Notes: a model not told the origin generated them from the sequence alone. Shown: positions 1 through 9,505, counted from the first letter of the stretch. The stretch is DNA of 64,000 nt from JANQPX01 sp039197065 (GCA_039197065.1 JBCCUL010000019.1:51992-115991), one strand, 5' to 3'. A program made the numbers and translations.

Positions 1-486
1 GCAGGCGGTGGCGATCGTGCCGATGTCGACGCTATCGCCAAAGCTCGCCGCTTCTTTCTCGAGCTGATCGAGGCCTCTAAGGAATTTCTGCCGCTGTTCT
101 TCGATCCAGATGTCCCAACGCATGTCCTCCGGTCGAAGGAACGTCTCATAGCGCCTGCCGACCGCTGCATCGAGAATGCCATCGGCCAGCGCTTCACGCC
201 TCAATGCCGTCCAGCGCGTGGCACCGCTTGCCGGGATAACCTTGCCGCCACCGACGAGAGCGTCGAGATAGGCGCAGATCACGCGCGAATCGTAAAGCGC
301 CTCCCCCTCGTCGGTCATCAGGCAGGGAATCTTACCAAGCGGGTTGTCAGCGTTGAGCTCGGCCTCCGGGGAAACCGGCGTCATGCCGCGCGAGAGGAGT
401 TCAATCCGATCATCGAGACCAAGCTCGATAGCCACGGCCCGCACCTTGCGGACATAGGGGGACGGCAGCGCGTAGTGCAGCTTCAT
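1..486 (-). CDS. Glutathione S-transferase family protein (3' end beyond window)
   Basis: The reverse strand from an ATG at 484-486 reads MKLHYALPSPYVRKVR..., followed by a thioredoxin-fold GST N-terminal domain: an early S-P-Y-V-R-K segment in the glutathione-binding position, then N-P-L-G-K-I-P-C-L with the cis-proline, and a Y-D-S-R-V-I-C-A-Y-L segment. The first 162 codons are in the window and the C-terminal helical domain runs off the left edge, so the stop is not visible. The likely role is cytosolic glutathione conjugation or reduction; the substrate cannot be told. An AGAG-type ribosome site lies just before the start. The next gene is on the same strand about 60 bases upstream. Confidence 0.85.
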   Translation of the reverse strand, partial: MKLHYALPSPYVRKVRAVAIELGLDDRIELLSRGMTPVSPEAELNADNPLGKIPCLMTDEGEALYDSRVICAYLDALVGGGKVIPASGATRWTALRREALADGILDAAVGRRYETFLRPEDMRWDIWIEEQRQKFLRGLDQLEKEAASFGDSVDIGTIATAC

Positions 487-548
487 GGAGAGATTCCCTT
501 TCGAGATTGGGTTTCAATTTTGACCCGGGGTCGACGCCTCATCCGAGG

Positions 549-1268
549 TCAACGCTTTGACCGGTCGGCCTCGTAACTTTTTCGATTGTCGTCGTTCGGA
601 GGATAGAGGCCGAAGATCGCCTGACCCTTCTTGACCTCGTCGAGCACCCAGCCTTCCAACCGCTCCTGCTCGGCCGAATCGGCCGCGACCTCGGCGGCGA
701 GATATCTCGGCACCACAACCACCCCCTCACCGTCACCGACCAGAATGTCGCCGGGAAATACAGCGACATCGCCACAAGCGATCGGCACCTGCAGATCGAC
801 CGCATGGTGCACATGAAAGCTGGCGGGCGGCGACGCGCAGGCCGCATAGACAGGGATCGTGAAATCGGCCATCGGCGTCAGATCGCGCATGCCGCCATCG
901 GTGACCACACCGGCAACGCCCCGATCATGAAGCCGGGTGATGAGAATGTCGCCGAGCGCGCCGGATCGCGTGTCCTTGCGGCAATCGATCGCCAGCACCG
1001 CGCCTTTTGGGCATTCCTCGATCGCACGGCGTTGCGGATGGCCGTCGCCGTCGAACATGCCGGGACCGTCGAGATCCTCGCGCGCCGGAATGTTGCGAAG
1101 CGTGAACGCCTCGCCGATCATCGTGCTGGCCTTGGGCGTAACCAGACCGACGCCCTGGATGAACTGATTGCGCAGGCCGCGTTTGAAGAGCTGTGTGCAA
1201 AGCGTGGCTGTGGTGCTCGCTTCGAAAAGCGCTTTGACGTGGCTCGTCAGTACATCACCGTCGGTCAC
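549..1268 (-). CDS. RraA-like / 4-hydroxy-4-methyl-2-oxoglutarate aldolase family protein
   Basis: A 239-aa RraA-fold protein. The family signature is visible as G106-D107 followed about 20 residues later by the D-G-G-M-R-D turn (R128, D129), which in aldolase members binds metal and 2-oxo acid. Homologues are either class II HMG/oxaloacetate aldolases or inhibitors of RNase E; sequence reading cannot separate these, although proteins of this length in alphaproteobacteria are usually annotated as aldolases or 'dimethylmenaquinone methyltransferase-like'. The start is a GTG at 1266-1268 preceded by a G-rich ribosome site. It lies between the GST gene and ybbP on the same strand, with no overlap that would show an operon. 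Confidence 0.8.
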   Translation of the reverse strand: MTDGDVLTSHVKALFEASTTATLCTQLFKRGLRNQFIQGVGLVTPKASTMIGEAFTLRNIPAREDLDGPGMFDGDGHPQRRAIEECPKGAVLAIDCRKDTRSGALGDILITRLHDRGVAGVVTDGGMRDLTPMADFTIPVYAACASPPASFHVHHAVDLQVPIACGDVAVFPGDILVGDGEGVVVVPRYLAAEVAADSAEQERLEGWVLDEVKKGQAIFGLYPPNDDNRKSYEADRSKR

Positions 1269-1391
1269 GGCACATCCCCCCTGTTGTCATCACCCACTTC
1301 TTTACGTTTGCAACGATTATCAACGCGTATCGCTGTTGGGAACAAGCGATTGCAGAAGATGCCTCTCAAACAGATGCCGAAATGTCGCCGT

Positions 1392-3902
1392 TCAGGGAGC
1401 CCGCAGGACCGGTCCTGCCGATCGGCCGAGCACGCGCCAGGCGCCGAAGGAACCGGCGGCAAGCGTGAGCGAAAGAGCAAGGGTGAGAATGGCGGCCATG
1501 GTCCCAGGTGTCCAAACCCAAGCCAGCTGCATCACCTGGGTAACGACGATGAAGGCGCCGATCAGCCCCAATACCCCCCCGACCAGAGCCGCCACGACGC
1601 CAAGGCTTAGATATTCGATCGCGAACTGACGAAGGAGATCGGAACGTCTGGCGCCCAGCACCTTGAGCACGGCAGCTTCATAGAGATGACGTCGCCGAGC
1701 GGCGGCGACGGCGCCTGCGAGCACAAGAAGGCCAGAGATCAGCGTAACGCCAGCGACCGCCAGAATGGCGAGGCGCACCTTGTCCATGATGCCTCTGATC
1801 CGTCCGCCGACCTCTCGCATGGAGATAGGCGTCACGTTCGCGAGGCCAGCGGCCACAGCGTCGAGCAAGGCCGGTTCACCCGCTGCATCGACATCGACCG
1901 CAGCGGCAAAAGCATGCGGCGCTGCTTCCAATGTGCCAGGACTGAAGAGGAAAGCCGCATCCAGCCGCCCCTGGCTCCAGTCGATCTCACGGCGGACGAC
2001 CGCGATCTCCGCTTCGATCATGCGACCCAGCACGTTGAAGGTCAGCTTGTCGCCGACGTTAACGGCATAGGCTTCGGCGACATCGTCTTCGATGGCAAGC
2101 TTGGGCGGCCCGTCGTAGTCTTCTGGCCACCATGCCCCTTCGATAATCTCGGTTCCCTCAGGCATGGTCGCCGAGTAGCTGAGCGCTCGATCCCGGCGAA
2201 GCGTCCAGTGATTGACGCCGGACTGGTTGGCAGGAACGTCCTTAATGCGCACGACACGTCCGCGGATCGTCGGCAGCAGCTGCAATTGTGCAGAGCCCGT
2301 CTGTTCCTCGACGATCGCTTCGAACGTATCGAGTTGATCGCGTTGTATGTCGATGAAGAAAACCGACGGGACGCGGTTCGAAAAACTCTGATCGAGTTCG
2401 GCACGCATGTTCTGATTGAGAACGGCGACTAGGGTGAGCACGGTCAGGCCGGCGCCGAGCGCTACGACGATGCTGGTGGTATGGGCGCCAGGCCTGTGGA
2501 GATTGGCGAGCGCCATCCGAAATCGCGTGCTGCCTCTGCGAGCCAGTTGCTTGGTGACCAGCAGGATGAGCTTGGCGACGCCGGTCAGCAGTAGAGCCGA
2601 TGCCAAAGCAACGCCGATGAAAATCAGCGCGAGTTCCTTGTCGCTGACACCGATGACCGCAAAGACGATCAGCGCCAGAAGGCATCCCGCCAGCAGAAGG
2701 AGCATCGGCAGATCAGGCCAGCGCTTCGGCGGCGCCAGCAAAGCCCTGAACATGCCAGCAGGCGAGACATCCTTCGCACGCGCGAGCGGCCAGATGGCGA
2801 AGGCAAGCGTGGTCGCAAGTCCGCATCCGGCGGCGATCAGCAACGGCAGAGGATAGAACCCGGTTCTGATCTGCACCGGCAGCAGTCCTTCGGTCAGTGC
2901 GCTGATCAGGAAAGGCAGCGCCTGCCCGATGACCAAGCCGAGGGAAACGCCGATTGCAGCGATCGCCAGCACCTGCAGGAGGTAGATCCGGAAGATGGTT
3001 CGGCTCTTGGCGCCCAGACATTTCAGCGTCGCGATGTTGCGTATCTTGCCGGTGAGATAGTTCTGAATGGCGAGCGCCACGCCGACACCGCCGATCAAAA
3101 GCGAGGCCAAGCCGGCGATGGTCAGAAAGCTTGCGAGCCGATCGACCACACGCGTCACGCGCGGCTGGATATCTCGAACGCCATTCACCTGAAAATCGGC
3201 TTCGGCATGCGCGGCCTTCAGCGCCTGTACCTGCGCTTCAGCATCAACGCTGGGCGGCAGTGCGAAACGGTAGTCGAAGCGCGCGAGTGATCCGGGCTGG
3301 ATAATGGCGCTCGCGGCCAGGTCATCCATGTGAATGAAAACTCTTGGGCCGATGCTGACAAAGCCACCGATCCGATCCGGCTCGCGCTCGACCACCGCAC
3401 GCACGGTGAAGTCTGCATCGCCAATCCTGATCGGGTCACCGATATCAACATCGAGCCTCGCCAGAAGGCCGCGTTCGACGACGGCGCCGCGATCAGAAAG
3501 AGCCTCGGCGAGAGGAAGATCCGGCGGATCGAGCGTCACGGAACCATAGAGCGGGTAAGCGTCATCGACCACCTTGAGGCCCACGACGACCCGCCGATCG
3601 CCGTCGCCATAGGCCATGCCGTTGGTTCGAACCACGTCGCTTCGGCGCGCATCCGCGGGCGCCAGACCTTCGAGCCGAACTTCATCGACCGGCCGATTGG
3701 TGCTCTCGATCTTGAGATCGCCACCTAAGAGAGCGGAAGAGTCCTCCTCCAAACCCTCCAGAACGCCTGCATTGATGACACCAACGGACGCGATGGCCGC
3801 AACGCCGAGGGTGAGACAGGCGAGGAAGACGATGGAACCGGCGAAACCGCTTCGCAGCTCCCGTCTAGCCAGGCGCCATGCGAGACTGAAATCGGCGATC
3901 AT
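1392..3902 (-). CDS. ybbP: FtsX-family ABC transporter permease, YbbP-like
   Basis: An 836-aa membrane protein with the architecture of YbbP/MacB-type permeases: one N-terminal TM around residues 21-43, a long periplasmic domain, a block of several TM segments around residues 255-460, a second periplasmic domain, and three or more C-terminal TM segments after residue 715. FtsX-like permease domains recur in the middle and at the C-terminus. These transporters act mechanically on envelope substrates rather than importing small solutes. The ATG overlaps the stop of the upstream ATPase gene by four bases (ATGA), so the two are translationally coupled. The order ATPase, permease and divergent tesA matches the ybbA-ybbP/tesA locus of E. 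coli. The substrate is unknown. Confidence 0.9.
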   Translation of the reverse strand: MIADFSLAWRLARRELRSGFAGSIVFLACLTLGVAAIASVGVINAGVLEGLEEDSSALLGGDLKIESTNRPVDEVRLEGLAPADARRSDVVRTNGMAYGDGDRRVVVGLKVVDDAYPLYGSVTLDPPDLPLAEALSDRGAVVERGLLARLDVDIGDPIRIGDADFTVRAVVEREPDRIGGFVSIGPRVFIHMDDLAASAIIQPGSLARFDYRFALPPSVDAEAQVQALKAAHAEADFQVNGVRDIQPRVTRVVDRLASFLTIAGLASLLIGGVGVALAIQNYLTGKIRNIATLKCLGAKSRTIFRIYLLQVLAIAAIGVSLGLVIGQALPFLISALTEGLLPVQIRTGFYPLPLLIAAGCGLATTLAFAIWPLARAKDVSPAGMFRALLAPPKRWPDLPMLLLLAGCLLALIVFAVIGVSDKELALIFIGVALASALLLTGVAKLILLVTKQLARRGSTRFRMALANLHRPGAHTTSIVVALGAGLTVLTLVAVLNQNMRAELDQSFSNRVPSVFFIDIQRDQLDTFEAIVEEQTGSAQLQLLPTIRGRVVRIKDVPANQSGVNHWTLRRDRALSYSATMPEGTEIIEGAWWPEDYDGPPKLAIEDDVAEAYAVNVGDKLTFNVLGRMIEAEIAVVRREIDWSQGRLDAAFLFSPGTLEAAPHAFAAAVDVDAAGEPALLDAVAAGLANVTPISMREVGGRIRGIMDKVRLAILAVAGVTLISGLLVLAGAVAAARRRHLYEAAVLKVLGARRSDLLRQFAIEYLSLGVVAALVGGVLGLIGAFIVVTQVMQLAWVWTPGTMAAILTLALSLTLAAGSFGAWRVLGRSAGPVLRAP

Positions 3903-4654
3903 GCAACCTCGTCGGAACGGAGCGGCGGTTCGACGGCTGCCTCGCTCACGAAGTCAGCATCGCGATCAGCGGGCTGCAGTCGACCATCAGCCATCCGGTA
4001 TTGATGATCGCAGCGCGCTGCGAGCGCAGACTCATGAGTGATCAGCAAGAGGGTCATGTCCCGCTCCCGCTGAACGCCGAAAATCAGCTCGATGATGTCG
4101 GACCCCGTGGCCTGATCGAGATTGCCGGTCGGCTCGTCCGCAAGCAGCAGCTTCGGCCGATTGGCAAGGGCTCTAGCCAACGCCACGCGCTGCTGTTCGC
4201 CGCCCGAGAGCTGGCCAGGATAATGGTCGCTGCGCGCTGCCAGCTGGACCGCGGCCAATCCCTCCGCTGCCCGATCAAAGGCATCATCGACGCCGGCCAG
4301 CTCAAGCGGCACGGCGACGTTCTCCAAAGCGGTCATGGTCGGAATCAGATGGAAGGATTGAAAAAGAATGCCCATCTCGCGGCCACGGAAGGAGGCGAGA
4401 TCGTCTTCGCTCAAGGCGTTCAGATCCTGGCTGTCAACATGGACGTCACCGCTGGTTGGCCGCTCGATTCCGCCGATGACCGACAAGAGGGTCGACTTGC
4501 CGGTACCTGATGGGCCAATCACGCTGACCGAGCGGCCAGGCTGAACGGAGAGATCGACACCCCGAAGGATCTTGACCGGTCCTGCCGCACTGGTCAGGGT
4601 CAGGTGGATCGCGTCCAGGGTGATCATTGAAGAGGAAACGGGCTCAGAGGACAT
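3899..4654 (-). CDS. ybbA: ABC transporter ATP-binding protein, YbbA-like (LolD/MacB class)
   Basis: A 251-aa ATPase of the LolD/MacB/YbbA class. Walker A is at residues 47-54 (G-P-S-G-T-G-K-S), the signature L-S-G-G-E-Q-Q-R at 149-156, and Walker B L-L-L-A-D-E at 169-174 with the following P-T-G-N-L-D typical of this subfamily. It should energise the permease encoded immediately downstream, with which it overlaps by four bases. Its start codon overlaps the start region of the divergent tesA-like gene, so the two promoters must lie inside each other's coding sequence or leader. The C-terminal tail of about 30 residues is longer than in E. coli YbbA and has no recognisable motif. Confidence 0.93.
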   Translation of the reverse strand: MSSEPVSSSMITLDAIHLTLTSAAGPVKILRGVDLSVQPGRSVSVIGPSGTGKSTLLSVIGGIERPTSGDVHVDSQDLNALSEDDLASFRGREMGILFQSFHLIPTMTALENVAVPLELAGVDDAFDRAAEGLAAVQLAARSDHYPGQLSGGEQQRVALARALANRPKLLLADEPTGNLDQATGSDIIELIFGVQRERDMTLLLITHESALAARCDHQYRMADGRLQPADRDADFVSEAAVEPPLRSDEVA

Positions 4655-4655
4655 G

Positions 4656-5318
4656 ATGCATCAGATGGTTCATTCCGGCCGGCTTCTCAAGACCTGTCTT
4701 GTCGCTCTTGCCGTCTTTGTGATCACAGTCGCCTTGACGCCCAGCGCCGCCATCGCCTGCCGGGTGAGCATTCTCGGGGATTCGCTGACCGCTGCCTATG
4801 GGATCGCGATCGAGGACGGCTTTCCCGCACAGCTCGAAAGGGCGCTGAAAGCGGAGGGATTTCAGTGTGATGTGCTGGATGCCGGGGTCAGCGGCGATAC
4901 CACGGCGGGCGGGCTTGCGCGGCTGGATTGGATGCTGAGCGACGGGCCTAGCCATGTGATCCTGGAGCTTGGGGCCAATGATGGGCTGCGCGGGTTGCCG
5001 ACCGAGCAGATGGAGGACAATCTCGATGCGATCATCACCCGGCTGAAGGCTGAGGGTTTGCCGGTGCTCTTGACCGGGATGCTGCCGCCGCCCAATCTCG
5101 GGAAAGACTATACGGAAGCGTTTGCCCAGGTTTTTCAAGACCTTGCGGAGCGTCACGAGATCCCGCTCTATCCCTTTTTTCTGGATGGCGTCGCTGGCGA
5201 GCCGTCGCTTAACCAGCCGGATCAGCTGCATCCGCTGCCGGAGGGTGTTGCGGTGATCGTGGAGCGCATTATGCCCGACGTGACCAGCTGGCTCCTGGCA
5301 AATGGCGTGCAGAATTAG
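4656..5318 (+). CDS. tesA: Arylesterase / multifunctional acyl-CoA thioesterase TesA-like, SGNH hydrolase
   Basis: An SGNH-family lipase/esterase with a hydrophobic signal segment ending near A-I-A-C. Block I (I-L-G-D-S-L-T-A-A-Y) supplies the catalytic serine near residue 43, block III is G-A-N-D-G, and block V is D-Q-L-H-P, giving the catalytic Asp and His. The family is periplasmic and hydrolyses short-chain esters and thioesters. ATGs occur at 4653, 4656 and 4665. AGAGG at 4646-4650 best fits 4656, although 4653 is possible. The gene is divergent from ybbA with overlapping 5' ends, as at the E. coli tesA-ybbA locus, which supports the assignment. Confidence 0.9.
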   Translation: MHQMVHSGRLLKTCLVALAVFVITVALTPSAAIACRVSILGDSLTAAYGIAIEDGFPAQLERALKAEGFQCDVLDAGVSGDTTAGGLARLDWMLSDGPSHVILELGANDGLRGLPTEQMEDNLDAIITRLKAEGLPVLLTGMLPPPNLGKDYTEAFAQVFQDLAERHEIPLYPFFLDGVAGEPSLNQPDQLHPLPEGVAVIVERIMPDVTSWLLANGVQN

Positions 5319-5329
5319 CGGCATTTGCG

Positions 5330-6922
5330 TCAGATCTGCAGGCCCGGACGTGCGCGCTCGACCACAAGCGTGCGTTCCTGGCGCATCGGGCGCCCCGGTT
5401 CGCTCACCCTGTCGACAGTCTTAAAATTGGCGGTCCAACGGTCCGTCGTTACCTCGGAGACGAGATAACCGCGATGGTTGCTGTGGTGGTGAATATGCGG
5501 ATTGTCGGCTTCGATCTCGGGCCAGATGTCGAGCGTGTCGGCCCCGTCGCCGCCTGAGCTGATCGAGGTCGCGGTGAGTTCGGTGCCGATGACCGGCGAT
5601 CCCTGGTCTTCCGGCCGGGCGCGGATGTCGGCGGCCCAATGAGTGTGGACATCGCCGGAGAGGATGACGGGGTTCGCGAGACGGCGCTCGGCGAGAGCCT
5701 CGAACAGACGGGTCCGGGTTGCCTCATAGCCATCCCATTTGTCCATGTGATAGCGACCAAGCCCGACGCCGCTCTGATCCAAGGAGAACATCGGCACCTG
5801 CTGGGCCAGCACGTTCCAGGTGGTGCTGGAGGTCGCGAGGCGATCGAAGAGCCAGGCTTCCTGCTGCTGGCCGAGAAGGGAGCGGGTCGGGTCGAGGCGA
5901 TCCGGACAGTCGGAGAGATAACCGCCGCGGCAGACCTGGTCGGAGCGGTATTGACGGGTGTCGAGAACGTTGAGGTTCAGGAGCTGACCGAAGGTGATCT
6001 GGCGATAGAGCTGGAGATGCAGCGGCGTCGGCAGGGACCTTCGCCGGAGCGGCATATGCTCGTAATAGGCCTGATAGGCGGCGGCGCGGCGGAACAGGAA
6101 GAGCTCCGGCGGGGTGCCGTCCTGATCGTGATCGGCTGCCCAGTCATTGTCGATCTCGTGATCGTCCCAGGAGACGACGAACGGCGCCGAGGCATGCGCT
6201 GCCATCAGATCGGGATCGGACTTGTAGAGCGCGTAGCGGTTTCGATAGTCGGTGAGCGTGTAGGGCTCGCCGCCGCGGTGACGCCTTACGGCACCTGCCC
6301 CCTTCCCTCTGCCAAGGCCGGCTTCGTAGATGTAGTCGCCGCAGTGATAGACGAAATCGAGATCCTCGTCGGCCATATGACGGTAGGCGGTGAAGTAGCC
6401 GGCCTCGAAATGACTGCACCCACAGGACGCAAACCGCAAACGTGCCGTTTGATCGCCGGACGCTGGCGCGGTTTTGGTTCGGCCGATGGGGCTAGACGCG
6501 TCGCCATAAAGGAAGCGGAACCAGTAGTCTCTGGCTGGCGACAAGCCTTCGAACTCGACGTGGACGGCGTGGGCGAGTTCGGGCCGGGCGATGACGACGC
6601 CTGCCTGCTCGATGTGCCTGAAGGATGGATCGCGGGCGATCTCGAAGCCGACCTCGACCGGAGCGGGCGGCATGCCGCCACCATCCAGGGGTTCGGGGGC
6701 AAGGCGGGTCCAGAGCACGACGCCGTCGGAAGCAGGATCGCCGGAGGCGACGCCGAGCTGGAAGGGATAGCGATCGACGCGCTGCGATGATCCAGAACTG
6801 TAGCGGCTGCCCACCAAGCCCAGGGCTGACGACGAAAAGGTAGTGCAAAGCGCCAAGCCCCGCAGTAGGGCGCGCCTGGAAAGCTCCGCCTGGCTTCGAC
6901 GCCTCTTGCCACCCCCTGGCAT
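5330..6922 (-). CDS. phoD: Alkaline phosphatase D family protein, Tat-exported
   Basis: A 530-aa PhoD-type metallophosphatase. The N-terminus is a Tat signal with twin arginines (R16-R17 in S-R-R-A-L-L-R-G), followed by the N-terminal PhoD domain (F-Q-L-G-V-A-S-G-D-P). Metal ligands typical of the family are visible: Y-H-C-G-D-Y-I-Y-E, S-W-D-D-H-E-I-D-N-D-W and L-S-G-D-V-H-T-H-W. The enzyme would act in the periplasm on phosphodiesters or monoesters and needs Ca and Fe in characterised members. The ATG at 6922 is chosen because GGGGAG stands seven bases upstream; an in-frame TTG lies 15 bases further up. The gene is convergent with tesA, 11 bases apart. No Pho box was identified. Confidence 0.92.
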   Translation of the reverse strand: MPGGGKRRRSQAELSRRALLRGLALCTTFSSSALGLVGSRYSSGSSQRVDRYPFQLGVASGDPASDGVVLWTRLAPEPLDGGGMPPAPVEVGFEIARDPSFRHIEQAGVVIARPELAHAVHVEFEGLSPARDYWFRFLYGDASSPIGRTKTAPASGDQTARLRFASCGCSHFEAGYFTAYRHMADEDLDFVYHCGDYIYEAGLGRGKGAGAVRRHRGGEPYTLTDYRNRYALYKSDPDLMAAHASAPFVVSWDDHEIDNDWAADHDQDGTPPELFLFRRAAAYQAYYEHMPLRRRSLPTPLHLQLYRQITFGQLLNLNVLDTRQYRSDQVCRGGYLSDCPDRLDPTRSLLGQQQEAWLFDRLATSSTTWNVLAQQVPMFSLDQSGVGLGRYHMDKWDGYEATRTRLFEALAERRLANPVILSGDVHTHWAADIRARPEDQGSPVIGTELTATSISSGGDGADTLDIWPEIEADNPHIHHHSNHRGYLVSEVTTDRWTANFKTVDRVSEPGRPMRQERTLVVERARPGLQI

Positions 6923-7313
6923 TCGCCAACTCCCCAATCTGGCTCGTCCTTCGGACCAGCTCGGCTTGATCAGGATCTCAGCGTTGCTTTTTTGTTCTTA
7001 TCATCATGTTGTTGCATGACATGCCGAGGGCAAGGCCGGTGCATGTCAACGAAGGCATGTCGGAGGCGAATTTCATCTTGATATCAACGGGATAGATCAA
7101 TGAGCGAACGATAGATTCACATGATGCCGACATTTCGATTTCAACCATAACCCGTTCCCTCACGATCATACTTCAGACCATTGGGTTTTATTTGAACAAG
7201 GTAAAAAGAACGTTAATTTCCCGAGCGAGATTCTTATGCACTCGGCGTTCATGCGATAGCCGATTAGATGCTTGTTGAGAAAACAGGCTATATGCACGGC
7301 AAAGGAGACGTGG
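6923..7313. other. Intergenic stretch, AT-richer, no supported gene
   Basis: About 390 bases between phoD and the Uma2 relic. Base composition shifts to AT-rich here compared with the left flank. Two short reverse-strand reading frames (6978-7169 and 7166-7378) touch by four bases, but neither shows a recognisable domain, and the second runs antisense through the relic. No clear terminator or RNA gene was seen. Confidence 0.5.
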
Positions 7314-7648
7314 ATGCGCGCAGCGTTAGAGCCGCAGATGACCGTCGACGCCTCTATCACCGCTAGCGACAGTCTCAATGACGACAGTCTGTAGCGCCAG
7401 AGCCGGTGTCGGTGGTCGGGGCGCTCTCGCCGTCAACCGCGATACGGGATGCCGCGGTCAAGCTTGATGACCATTTGCGCATATCGACGATCACCCACTA
7501 TCTGATCATCGATCCTGACCGCACGGTCGTGCTTCAACTCCAGCGCCCTAGCAGCAAGATTGATACAGAGACGCTTCGCCAAGGTCTGCTGCGCCTCGAT
7601 CCAACGCCAATCGACGTTGAGGTGAAGAATTTCTTCGGAAAGTCCTGA
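7314..7648 (+). pseudogene. Uma2-family nuclease remnant with internal deletion
   Basis: The frame ending at 7648 encodes P-E-P-V-S-V-V-G-A-L-S-P-S-T followed by R-D-...-K-L-D-D-H-L-...-H-Y-L-I-I-D-P-D-R and a terminal L-R-L-D-P-T-P-I-D-V-E-V-K-N-F-F. This is the C-terminal third of an Uma2 (DUF820, restriction-endonuclease-like) protein, normally about 190 aa. A stop at 7379 closes the frame upstream. Starting at ATG 7314, with AGGAG just before it, a separate 26-codon frame reads M-R-A-A-L-E-P-Q-M-T-V-D, which resembles Uma2 N-termini and stops at 7394. I infer one gene that has lost its middle, including the catalytic core. The C-terminal match is firm and the N-terminal link is tentative. 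Confidence 0.7.
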
Positions 7649-7976
7649 GACCAAGCCGTGCTCTTATTCTGCTATCACATTCTAAGGCATCGATTCTGAA
7701 AGCAGACATGACCGAATTGTTCTAATAGAAATCACTCATGGCCTTCAAAGATATCCACCTCATAGCCGTCTGTATCAGTATGCGCCACCCTCAGATAAAC
7801 AATTTAGCGGATATTTGAGGAATCAGGTCAAAAACGCTTGCAATTCTAATCTATTATAGCGAATTTTCCCAGCGACTGCTAGTGTACTAGACAAAATCCA
7901 ACCATGGTTTCGACTGGGGAACGCACTGGGTCGCAGAATAGGCTCAGATATAAAATTATCGACAGAGGCAACTACA
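7649..7976. other. AT-rich leader region of the accessory islet
   Basis: About 330 bases with no gene. The sequence becomes strongly AT-rich towards 7977 and ends in a GAGGCAACTACA leader before the ATG of the two-TM protein. I see no integrase site, direct repeat or complete tRNA that would mark an insertion boundary. Confidence 0.45.
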
Positions 7977-9419
7977 ATGGAACCAAATCAGACAGAAGAA
8001 TTCCGAAGAAATCAATATCTACGTCGACTTGATCTAGTTGAATATGGAATCTATTTTATATGCGTTATATTGGTAACAATAGCTTCGATTGAGACTAAAT
8101 ATCTCGATAATATTATTTTGTATATACTTTCTCTATTAGTTGGCGTCTTGTTTATTGGAAGATTACGAGACAAACATCTTATTAATGAAGATATAAACGA
8201 GATTAAAATTGACGCCAATCATATCAAATCAAAGATTGATAAAGTACGTGAAATTAATATTTCCTATATTCTTGATAATCATATCAGAATACATGGTGAT
8301 AAATGGCAAGCATGGCGATCTTCGATTGAGGAAGATCTTATTGTCAAAAAGAAGTATGCACAGGAAAATAGCGACAGCCAAATATACGGCTGGATCGACT
8401 GTAAATTATCATCATCATATGATATATATGAGGAATTCTTGGCAGAATTCTTTCACATTAATGACATAAGAGTTGAGCAAAACTCGATATTTACGACTTC
8501 CGATTTTTTCGTTGATCAATTTGAAAAAGCAACGTTGTTGCTTGGTGAGTATCTTCGCGAAAACATAAAAGACAAGAAGTTATTTCGTTATCATATCAGT
8601 GGAATGCTGCCGGAAGATTTCTACAACGGACCACAAATCGAATATCACAGAGGAAAATCGAACCCAATCATATTTTGCCATAAATGGGAAAATATGAGGT
8701 ACAATGCAATGTATTCAAAAGCTACTTCAATAAGTAACATTTGCACGGTATCAAGATGTTTGCTTGTTCGTCAATCCGACTGGATCGGCCCCAATGCAGA
8801 AGATCTATGTATTCTTCCTACCGAAGCCGATCTCCAATTTCAAAAGCAACTTCTCTATGAAGGCGACGATCACGTCCAAATTGAGAGGATAATACAAAGT
8901 CGTGACTTTATGGGTTCAGCAGAGAGACTTCTCAAATATGCGCAAGATGACACGATTGCCAAGCGGGTAGCGGGTGGGGAAGACAAGAGAAATGTCTATG
9001 CCGAATATATGAAGGAGATTGTTGGCCACAACAGATTTCATTTTCTTCCAATTTACCACAATGAATATAAATCACAGGATTCAAGTTTTTTTCTTGACAA
9101 ATATATCTCTGACAATCACTCAGATGAAACAAAGGCGTTCTATTTTTGCTTTAACGATCAAAATTCATCGAATGTTTCGAGAATATTCCGAGAGAATAGA
9201 TACTTTGATAAAGGAATCGCACCAGAGATTGTACTTTTTGGTGTTGCTGATGTTAACGATGAGCAATTTCCATCCGAATGGATCTTTGGATTAAAGGGCA
9301 AGTACAAACACTTCACAAGAGACATAGAAATTGCATTTGTAGATCGGGAACAATGTGAGGGCATCGTTAACGACTTCGAGGAAGTTGTCGCAAATCATCG
9401 GCAACTTTCTAAGTTATAA
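7977..9419 (+). CDS. Unknown AT-rich accessory protein with two N-terminal TM segments
   Basis: A 480-aa protein I do not recognise. Residues 1-20 are hydrophilic, TM segments lie at about 23-38 and 44-61, and a charged helix rich in I/N/D/K (about 62-95) looks like a short coiled coil. The rest is a soluble, presumably cytoplasmic domain of nearly 400 residues with no Walker, TIR, HD or nuclease motif visible by eye. The last 70 residues (E-I-V-L-F-G-V-A-D... W-I-F-G-L-K-G-K-Y) look like a compact alpha/beta ending. Codon use (ATA, AGA, TTA) is quite unlike its GC-rich neighbours, pointing to recent transfer. It is a single-gene islet next to a broken Uma2 gene. A membrane-anchored defence effector is possible but is only inference. 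Confidence 0.8.
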   Translation: MEPNQTEEFRRNQYLRRLDLVEYGIYFICVILVTIASIETKYLDNIILYILSLLVGVLFIGRLRDKHLINEDINEIKIDANHIKSKIDKVREINISYILDNHIRIHGDKWQAWRSSIEEDLIVKKKYAQENSDSQIYGWIDCKLSSSYDIYEEFLAEFFHINDIRVEQNSIFTTSDFFVDQFEKATLLLGEYLRENIKDKKLFRYHISGMLPEDFYNGPQIEYHRGKSNPIIFCHKWENMRYNAMYSKATSISNICTVSRCLLVRQSDWIGPNAEDLCILPTEADLQFQKQLLYEGDDHVQIERIIQSRDFMGSAERLLKYAQDDTIAKRVAGGEDKRNVYAEYMKEIVGHNRFHFLPIYHNEYKSQDSSFFLDKYISDNHSDETKAFYFCFNDQNSSNVSRIFRENRYFDKGIAPEIVLFGVADVNDEQFPSEWIFGLKGKYKHFTRDIEIAFVDREQCEGIVNDFEEVVANHRQLSKL

Positions 9420-9476
9420 CAAACTTTACACTTCGATAACCTCTCTTCTCCAATCCCAAAATTCGCCATACAAAAC

Positions 9477-9505
9477 GGCGGCCGAAGCTCATCGCCCCGG
9501 CCGCC
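9477..9505 (-). terminator. Hairpin terminator of the liv operon
   Basis: GGCGGCCG (9477-9484) pairs perfectly with CGGCCGCC (9498-9505) across a 13-base loop. On the reverse strand the stem is followed by GTTTTG, so it fits an intrinsic terminator about 55 bases after the livK-like stop. There is no T-run on the plus strand. Confidence 0.75.

Noticed and set aside
6978..7378. Two short overlapping reverse-strand ORFs (63 and 70 codons)
   Set aside because: No domain, no good ribosome site, and the second is antisense to the Uma2 relic.
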